Shown here: one piece after another, positions 57,265 through 64,000 of the stretch
How the letters are laid out: every line of letters begins with the position of its first letter
How positions within the stretch are numbered: position 1 is the stretch's first letter
DNA from: Bimuria novae-zelandiae CBS 107.79
Lineage: Eukaryota; Ascomycota; Dothideomycetes; Pleosporales; Didymosphaeriaceae
Reading direction: 5' to 3'
Assembly: GCA_010015655.1 (NCBI GenBank)
Contig: ML976685.1
Span: 241,496-305,495 of the forward strand
DNA: 64,000 bases
Notes under the pieces: model-generated
What the model was told of the DNA's origin: nothing
The model's database searches: none
The model's input: the letters and a program-made list of their open reading frames with translations, nothing else
Translations under genes and position numbers: made by a program

Positions 57265-58569
57265 CTCGCCCTATACGCCAACCAAAGGTTGGCCCTACGC
57301 AGCCCAACCTAACTTCGTAGCCTAATATAACTTTTTATCGCGGATTTTTCTTATTTTCTTAATAAATAACCTATAACTATACCTAAATAATTTAGTAAAA
57401 GCTATAAAATTAAGTAGCGTATTTTTAATTATTACTTTAGTTTTTTTTTGCTTAAAAATATCTAATTTTATATCTATAGCACGCGAATAAAGCGTGCATA
57501 TTTTATAACTTCAAGCGCGCGCTAGAGGCAAAATTAGCTACTATAACTATAGTAGCACGAATCTATAACTCTTAGAGACCTAGGATAAAGCGCTAAAGTT
57601 ATATATTATTATAATACTATTAGCATGCTATACCTTATATTATAGTTAAAAAGTGCTACTTAATATATCCTTAATCGCGCGTACCTTAATAGTAGAACTC
57701 CCTTACTTAGTAAGGACTAGCTATTATAATAGCTATTAAGAAATCTAGACTATCGCTGTATAAAGCAGAAGTCGTAGCATATTAATTATATAATAATAGT
57801 AACGTTTAAAGCTTATAGCTATTATTTTATTAAGCTTAAAAAGGTGATATACACCTATAGCGTTACCCTATTAGACACTTATAATATAGACGAAACCGGC
57901 TTCCGTATAGGCGTTAGTAGTAATTAATAAATTATTACTATAAAGTTTAATTATCTTTATATTTTTGCGTTAGAGACGTCGCGTAATTATATTATAAGTA
58001 TTAAAGTAATTTCTAATAATAAAGAGGTACTTAAACTAATGCTTGTCGTATAGGCTATTAATTACCTTTATTACTAATATATAAATATAACGCTGCCTAA
58101 TAGCTATATAATCGCTATATTAATATTAGGATACGCTAATAACTCTATCCTAATAAAGTAGCTAAAGTCCTTTAAAATATAAACACGCGCGCGCTAGAAA
58201 GGCGTATAGTAATTACTTATATTTAATAGATTTAGTACACTCTAAGAAGCTTAAACACTAAGTAACGCGCGCGAGCTAGAGGCTTAATTAACATTAATAC
58301 GCGATAGGATATAGAGGTATAAAAGATTATTACCTGCTTCTATTATTGCAGCGCTTAATTAGCTTAAAAAAGGTGTAGAGGTAATGGTGCATTCAGCTAC
58401 GCTAATGCGTGAACGGATCGCAAGGCTTGAGAAGGCAAATGAAGCGGCTACACTGCGTAAAAATCGTAAGAAGAAGCGGATCCAGCTTCTGTCACAAAAC
58501 AACACAAGCGTCCGTGCAAAGAGCTGTCAGGGTCGGTCTTATTGTAACGTTGAACTACTTCTTATATAA
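57265..58569 (+). mobile_element. Fot1/pogo-type DNA transposon, 3'-truncated at the HET gene
   Basis: It starts at or near the TA at 57,263 (CTCGCCCTATACGCC..., with an inverted repeat CCAACC-AAA-GGTTGG at 57,278-57,292); the left boundary is not proven. In the plus strand, ignoring stops: YNIDETGFRIGV near 57,880 (first catalytic Asp), FALETSRNYIISI, GYANNSILIKWLKSF-like text near 58,130, and ASIIAALNQLKKGVE near 58,340. From 58,384 the frame is clean (TLMRERIARLEKANEAATLR, RKNRKKKRIQ), the usual basic C-terminal coil. No right inverted repeat is found; the frame runs into antisense HET sequence and stops at 58,569. Confidence 0.78.
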
Positions 58570-60280
58570 TGTTGAAAGCTTCGATCGCCTGCTCGCCGTT
58601 TGCGTATCGGCCGGTGGCCTCGCCGTGCATGATGCCATGGACATAGGCTTCTCCGATAAGCGCAAATCTTCTACTCAACCTGCGAGAACGTACGTCTCGC
58701 CTTACGATGAATGGCACTGTACCACCAGCAAGAACACATATCATGTCGCCAGGCTGCGACGAAGCAGGCCCGATGCCAACGTAGCCGGTAACAGTGTTAA
58801 AAAGCTTACGGCCACCAGAGGCCATTCCAGCAGCCATAAGAAACGAATCAGCGTCGCCACCAAGAATACCGTTTTCAGAAGATAATAACCATTTCATACC
58901 GTACCCATACTCGGCCCAAAAGGCAGTGAAATCAGCGAGATGTTGCGACTCATCCTCAACCCTCATCGCATACGCATCCATGCCTGCTGTCAAGGTGAAG
59001 CAACCTACTCGAGCAAGAGGCTCGCCGGTTGGATAATAGGACGCTATTTTCAACCATTGAGTTAGCACATTGACAAATACCGCAGCCATTTTGCTACCAT
59101 CCTTTAAACCGGTCATTTCCTCCTTCACCTCACTAATGGTGTCAAACTCCAGACCTGATGTGCAAAGGGTGCTGCCGCGATAACCTATCCATTTAATTCG
59201 TGGGGCCGGAAGTTGTCGACTGGCCGTATATCTGCTGACCGCAGACCCTAGTGGCGCCAGGGTGTTGACGAGGCGAATGTCCCATCTGGGAACCCATGTT
59301 GGTGTCGAGATAGCAGGAGAATGATGCTGAACAGCTGAGAGCAAATCAAGTGTCCGCATACGCCGTAGGATTTTTCTAGCAAACCTCCGGTACAAGGTCA
59401 TGGTCCTCTCTTTGACGCCGGCAGAAAAGTCTTGCACTTTGAAATCCACAGTCGCGAATGCCGAGAGTGCGTGTATAGAATCCTTCGGAAGATGACACTG
59501 GAGCTTCCGCGAGACTTGCAGCATATAGAGGAAGCTCTCCTGGATGTCACCAGCGAAGGTTTTGTTGAATAAGTACGCATTGTACACGTTAGGCATTACG
59601 TGGTGCATAACGGCATTCAAATGCAGCGTTCTTATGCGTGTTGAAGCTGTACCGACCGTTTCCCATGGTATGCTCGAGGCACCCCAATGCACGCTGGCAG
59701 AGGTCGCCATAGCTATCTCCTGGAATACCCATAGTCGCGAAAACCACTCACACCGATAAAATGCTGCCACCGAGTCCCACCAGGAGCTACGAGGAGGTGG
59801 GGGATCATAGCCAGATAGGGCAATGTGTTTGAGGCGATCGAACGATTGCTCGGCTTCATTATCGGTATCCTCTCCAAGCCAAACAAGGACACGGGTTGCC
59901 TTCCAGTAGATATCTCTCATTAGCTTGATCTGACACTGTATCTCTCGGTCATCACGTTGGTTTATACAGACGCCATCCGCCCATATATATCTTCGAGCAT
60001 CGGGGAGGCGGAGGCGCTTGAGCGCGTCCGCCAAATTTCGTCGGATGCGAAGCTCTTTTCCGCATAGCAATAAGCTATCCTTAGGCTTATCCCATCGATA
60101 GGATAGCGCCTCGTAGGATGGGACTGCATCTAAATTGGCAATTTTGATGTGGCAAGACAAAGGCAATGCCCAATCTTGACTTGGATCAATCTCGATCATC
60201 CTTATCATCCTTGAGAGAGGAAGAGGTTCGTATTGATAGGCTTGGTGGGTCCATTGTGCTTGACGGGACTTCGGAGGCAT
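58562..60280 (-). CDS. HET-domain (heterokaryon incompatibility) protein 2
   Basis: An intronless frame of 572 residues from ATG 60,280 to TAA 58,562. The frame extends 12 codons further 5' only from a TTG, so the ATG before PPKSRQAQW is chosen. HET domain at the N-terminus: YEALSYRW at residues 56-63, LRIRRNLADALKRLR, YIWADGVCINQRDD, ATRVLVWLGED and FSRLWVFQEIA, all the expected blocks. The middle (about 260-430) holds LLYMLQ/LHALSAFA-type helices, and the C-terminus (GDMICVLAGGTVPFIVRR ... FALIGEAYVHGIMHGEA) is the usual conserved end of long HET proteins, so the gene is full length. Its last codons overlap the truncated transposon reading frame tail to tail by 8 bp, so the transposon's broken end lies at its 3' edge. 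Function: allorecognition and incompatibility cell death in the family; the partner is unknown. Confidence 0.9.
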   Translation of the reverse strand: MPPKSRQAQWTHQAYQYEPLPLSRMIRMIEIDPSQDWALPLSCHIKIANLDAVPSYEALSYRWDKPKDSLLLCGKELRIRRNLADALKRLRLPDARRYIWADGVCINQRDDREIQCQIKLMRDIYWKATRVLVWLGEDTDNEAEQSFDRLKHIALSGYDPPPPRSSWWDSVAAFYRCEWFSRLWVFQEIAMATSASVHWGASSIPWETVGTASTRIRTLHLNAVMHHVMPNVYNAYLFNKTFAGDIQESFLYMLQVSRKLQCHLPKDSIHALSAFATVDFKVQDFSAGVKERTMTLYRRFARKILRRMRTLDLLSAVQHHSPAISTPTWVPRWDIRLVNTLAPLGSAVSRYTASRQLPAPRIKWIGYRGSTLCTSGLEFDTISEVKEEMTGLKDGSKMAAVFVNVLTQWLKIASYYPTGEPLARVGCFTLTAGMDAYAMRVEDESQHLADFTAFWAEYGYGMKWLLSSENGILGGDADSFLMAAGMASGGRKLFNTVTGYVGIGPASSQPGDMICVLAGGTVPFIVRRDVRSRRLSRRFALIGEAYVHGIMHGEATGRYANGEQAIEAFNII

Positions 60281-62159
60281 TCCGGAGGCGGCTGCTGCTC
60301 TTAATATAGGTTTCAATTACTTCAAGGCGGACGCTGCCTGGATAGACATGAGCTCACTGTTCCCTGCCAATCTATTGTTCTCTGGTCTATTCTCCAGCGT
60401 CGACATGGTAAGGCCCCTGCTTTGGCGATTGGAAGCTCTCCGCCTAACTTTAGGTCGTAGATACTGGGCGTTGCACGTGCAATTCAAATTGTAAGTAGGC
60501 ACGATTCCAAGACTGGTGGAACAAGCAACCCCTTCCATTGTTAGCATTGAAAATTATGTTGGCGTAGACACTTACCTACACCTATTCGCGGTGTATCAAC
60601 AGGATTGAATATGTTGCAAGATTCCATTTCTCGTCTTTCGTCAGGATCCACGAGATAAAGCGTGTTTAATTGAACAACGTGCATGTTGCATGGAAATCGA
60701 CCAGAGGATGTTGATATGTGACGGGAGGAGGGTCAAGAATAAGCAAGGCAGCAGCACATCACAGAGTGTTGGCATCAGTTACCCATGTATGCTTACATAA
60801 TTGCTTTAGGCAACAACCTTCCTAACGTTGCCTGATTCCACTTGGAACCTGCCCGACCGTGTCCACGTAATATTCGTATCATCGAGTTAATTATGGTTCT
60901 CGCGCGCTGTCCCCGAGTCACAATGTACTGTTTGATACAAAAGCTGTACGTTGCGATCTTAGGCTACCTGGCCCCAAAACGGCTCCCTGCTCCAGGGCGC
61001 AGAAGGGTGACTTTGAGCAGCTTTACGAACAGTCAAGACCATCATAGTAATTACTGAGATTCTTTCTTGCCTATTGTGATCTAACATTACACATCGTTCC
61101 AGAAGTGCAGGTGAGCATAATGCTACATATCGCGCTGTGATCACAGGAGCCCAGACATGGTCACCTGACATTGCAGTGACCACTGTTGAAGCCCCAATCG
61201 AAATTCCACAATGCTCCACCCAAACAGCTTTGGGAATCGACCCAACCAGCGAATGTACCTACCTGATTTGGATGCATTCGGTCCATACATATATATATTC
61301 CAGATTGAGCTCCAATACGCAGTTTCCAGCAATGCACAGATTGTCATTTGAAGTACTCTTACAAGCTAATATAAAAGTTTGCATATGTCCAATGGGGAAT
61401 ATTTCCTGTGGGTCATGAATCTCGAAAGGTTGAAGACAAGGATTCTTAAAACTTTGCGTTGGCGCTGCACTCGCGCCTTACTTCTTGTCCTGTCTCGGAC
61501 GTAACGGATACCGGGTCCCGAATTTTCCAGCCAGTTGAGAGGCTCACATACCTTCGAAGACAGACATATACATCGAATTTCTCTCGAAGAGGAGTGTGTT
61601 ACTAAATCCACAGTACACTGGGAAGGGATTGAGAGAGTAATAGCTTGACAACGTTAAATCGACCCCTCATAGTGTATCTCTTATTGGTTGGTGTTTGATA
61701 AAATAAGAACCAGGGTATTTACGACTGTTAGAGTCTACAGTAGCACCTATCGTCGGTAGCTGTAGGGTCTGATCTGTAGATCATAATGGAAGGATTGCCA
61801 AGCCCCTCATGTCATTGTGCGCAATCGCCAGTGAAAGAGCACTTTGGGGCAACATCAAGTCTACGAGAACGCTACAGAACTGTAACAAATTGAAAACTAG
61901 GACCTTTGCATTTGGTACAAACTTGGAAACAGGCAACGGCCTGCCTCAATGACACACTCCATGTATGTCTAGTGCGTGCCTTATGAAATGTGCCATCCCA
62001 TCCAACTTCGCAGAACAAGAAGGGTGACGGCATTCAAACTCACCCTGATACTGAGGGTCCTTGAAATGCACTATAATGTGCTTCTTAAGGATGTCTTTTC
62101 GCGGTATATAGCGCATGCGCCATTCGTATAAGAGTTCCTCTTTACCTATACAAAAAAGA
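60281..62159. other. GC-normal region without a convincing gene
   Basis: About 1.9 kb upstream of HET 2. The open frames (60,317-60,547 minus, 60,959-61,219 minus, 61,137-61,418 plus, 61,366-61,611 minus) are short, overlap each other and show no domain. Part of it should be the HET promoter. I cannot exclude a non-coding transcript or a decayed gene. Confidence 0.4.
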
Positions 62160-64000
62160 CATACGGGGTAGGGGAGAATTATTAAGTATAAATAATATAA
62201 CTAAGTATTAGTAACTTTTTTACTTTTAAATACAGTTAGCGCACACTTCTTAAAACTAATATTTAACTTTATTAGCTTAATTTAGGACGCGCCTACTATT
62301 AAGGATAATACTAAGTTTTTTATATATTTTACTTTTTGCTTGCGAGCCTTTAGGCGAGGAGTTTCTTAAAAGTAGTATAATTAGGCTAGAGTATAGATAT
62401 ATTAGACGCAAGCTTAATTATTCTTAAAAGGCTTAAAGAGTATATTAGCTATAGTAGCATGCTTTTAAAGGTTAAATTTAGGCATTAGTAAAGTTTAAAT
62501 TTTAGTTATAGGCTTTTTATTAAGCTACTTTTCTATCTTAATGAAATTAATTAAGTTATAAAAGGTTTTAATTACCTCTTTTAGTTACTTCCTACGTAGC
62601 TTCTCCGTGGTGCTACTAATCTTATAAATAGTTATCTTATAGTCTGCGTAAAGCAAAGTTCCTTAAGCCTAAAAAAGTAGCTAGAAGTCTTATTTATATA
62701 GCTTATGCTTATAAGTAGCGGATAGTTGCGTACCTTATCTTACTATTTATTATTTAGTTTAACTAGCGCACGCCGATCTCGTGATAAGTCTATCTTTATA
62801 ATAGACTAAATTAGGTCTTCTTAATAGGGTGTACTAAAATAAGTTAACTAAAAGTCGCGTGCAATATGCGTTAACGTATAATATTTTTTTATAAGTCTTA
62901 CTACTATAACCTATAGTCTAGTTTTAGCTCGTGGAAGGAAGAGCCTCTAGTAACGTCTATTAGCTTTAGCATAAAAAATAAAATTACTTATAAAACTTAT
63001 ATACTATTAATCTTATCTCTAAAAGCTTATTATAGCTAGTAAAGCTTAATATTTACTTTAAAACCTATAACGCGTCCTAGTTAAACAAAGATATTTTAAT
63101 ACTTTTAGTAAAGGAACGCTAATAGCAGAACAGCATAGTTACTTTTAATTATACTTTAAATATTATAGAAGAAAGGCTTATCTAGTATATCCTCCTTTTA
63201 TTAAAAATAGAAAACCTCGCGTTCTGCTAGTATCTTAAGATTAAAGATTTACTAAATAGTAGAAAAACTATCGTGGAATATATCCTACCTAAAGCTAATA
63301 GCTAGCAAATGCAACACTATACAGTACGCAGGTAACCCCTTAAGGTAGAATATAAACTTCTTTCTAAATAGTAAAGGCGAGGTTAGCGAGGCATAATAAA
63401 CTCTATTGTATAATATATAATATTATATCCCTCTCTTTATTCTTAACGTGCACTAGATTTATGTTTGCTATAAAAACGCTTCTATTAGGATCTATAAGGC
63501 TAGGAACTTTTATAAGTAATATATTTCTAAAGCTAAGCGCTTTATTACTTCTTTTATTACTTGCACTTTTAATAAGTGCTTTTAGTCGTGTAGCGGTAAC
63601 TGCGCTTAAGAAGAGGAGGACCGAAATCTACACGCGAATAAAGCTATATAGTAGCTTTTTATTATCTACCTAAAGAGCATGCAAGATAGTAAAGAGGTCC
63701 TGCACGTATATAGCTAACTTATCCTTCTTTAACTAGTTAAGTTCAAGCTCTAGTATCCACTGCATTAGGTTAGGTATTAAATACTAAATAGTAGAAGGTA
63801 GAGGCTAATAAACTTTATAAATATCCTTAAGGACCTTATTTGCTATTGTATAGCCTATAACGTAGTTATAATATATACTAATCTGCTTCTAATAAGTATT
63901 AATCGCACTCTCCTTCTTAATTTAGGAATTTTCTGTTCGCTATTCTAAATATGTTTTAAACACTACTAGGTCGCACCTACGGAGCTAGTCCTTTAAAGAT
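62160..64000. other. RIP-degraded AT-rich block, family unresolved, continues past the window
   Basis: An abrupt change to AT-rich sequence at about 62,160. No inverted repeat or LTR pair is visible within the window. A leucine-rich open frame at 63,461-63,673 is a chance product of the composition. The right end is outside the window. Confidence 0.5.

Noticed and set aside
60317..60547. Upstream exon of the second HET gene
   Set aside because: The frame ends in a stop right before the HET frame, no splice pair joins them, and the HET domain is complete from ATG 60,280.
63461..63673. Leucine-rich 70-codon membrane-like frame
   Set aside because: Sits in an AT-rich RIP block; CTT/TTA/ATT codons give hydrophobic runs by composition alone.

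Overview
The window looks like nuclear DNA from a filamentous ascomycete, most likely a Pleosporales-type Dothideomycete. The evidence is short GT-AG introns (48-66 bp) with CTGAC/CTAAC-like branch sites, HET-domain and NB-ARC/TPR genes, DUF6594-, DUF7053- and Y_phosphatase3-type proteins, and very AT-rich blocks made of transposons carrying the marks of repeat-induced point mutation (RIP: CpA to TpA, so CAA/CAG/CGA/TGG become stops). The species assignment is inference; the two-compartment structure is read directly.

Region by region: 1-14,290 is ordinary gene-bearing DNA. It holds a partial lysine-rich nuclear-type protein, a thioredoxin with a C-terminal membrane anchor, a DUF7053-like protein, a tyrosine phosphatase, a J-domain/CCCH-finger protein and a secreted, probably GPI-anchored protein. 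Between them lie decaying genes: a DUF6594 fragment fused head to head with a cytochrome P450 fragment, an unrecognised CxxC gene, and a RING gene broken next to the first AT block.

14,290-32,117 is a RIP-degraded block: a hAT-like remnant, a Fot1/pogo element (16,854-19,123), a 3'-truncated Ty3/gypsy element (from 19,180) holding a complete second Ty3/gypsy element in the opposite direction (20,307-27,233, TSD CTTTA), and another pogo element (30,000-32,117). 32,118-35,740 is an island with a possible multi-exon gene remnant and a broken NB-ARC/TPR gene, split by a short AT-rich repeat. 35,745-39,706 is a pogo element with another pogo element inside it. 39,707-44,708 is an island with an intact HET-domain gene, a broken GAF/histidine-kinase gene and a broken FAD-oxidoreductase gene.

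44,709-58,569 is a nested stack: a pogo element split by an 8,660-bp Ty3/gypsy element (identical-length 431-bp LTRs, TSD TTTTT), which is itself split by a less damaged pogo element (48,556-50,427). It is followed by two more pogo elements joined at TA target sites. 58,562-60,280 is an intact HET-domain gene. 60,281-62,159 has no convincing gene, and 62,160-64,000 is another unresolved AT-rich block.

The genes do not form one pathway. The themes are (i) allorecognition-type genes (two intact HET, one broken NB-ARC/TPR) surviving as islands in transposon wreckage, (ii) RIP-type damage in single-copy genes at block edges, (iii) truncated-gene junctions that mark old rearrangements, and (iv) a shared two-unit, about 17-bp-period structure in the terminal repeats of six pogo elements.
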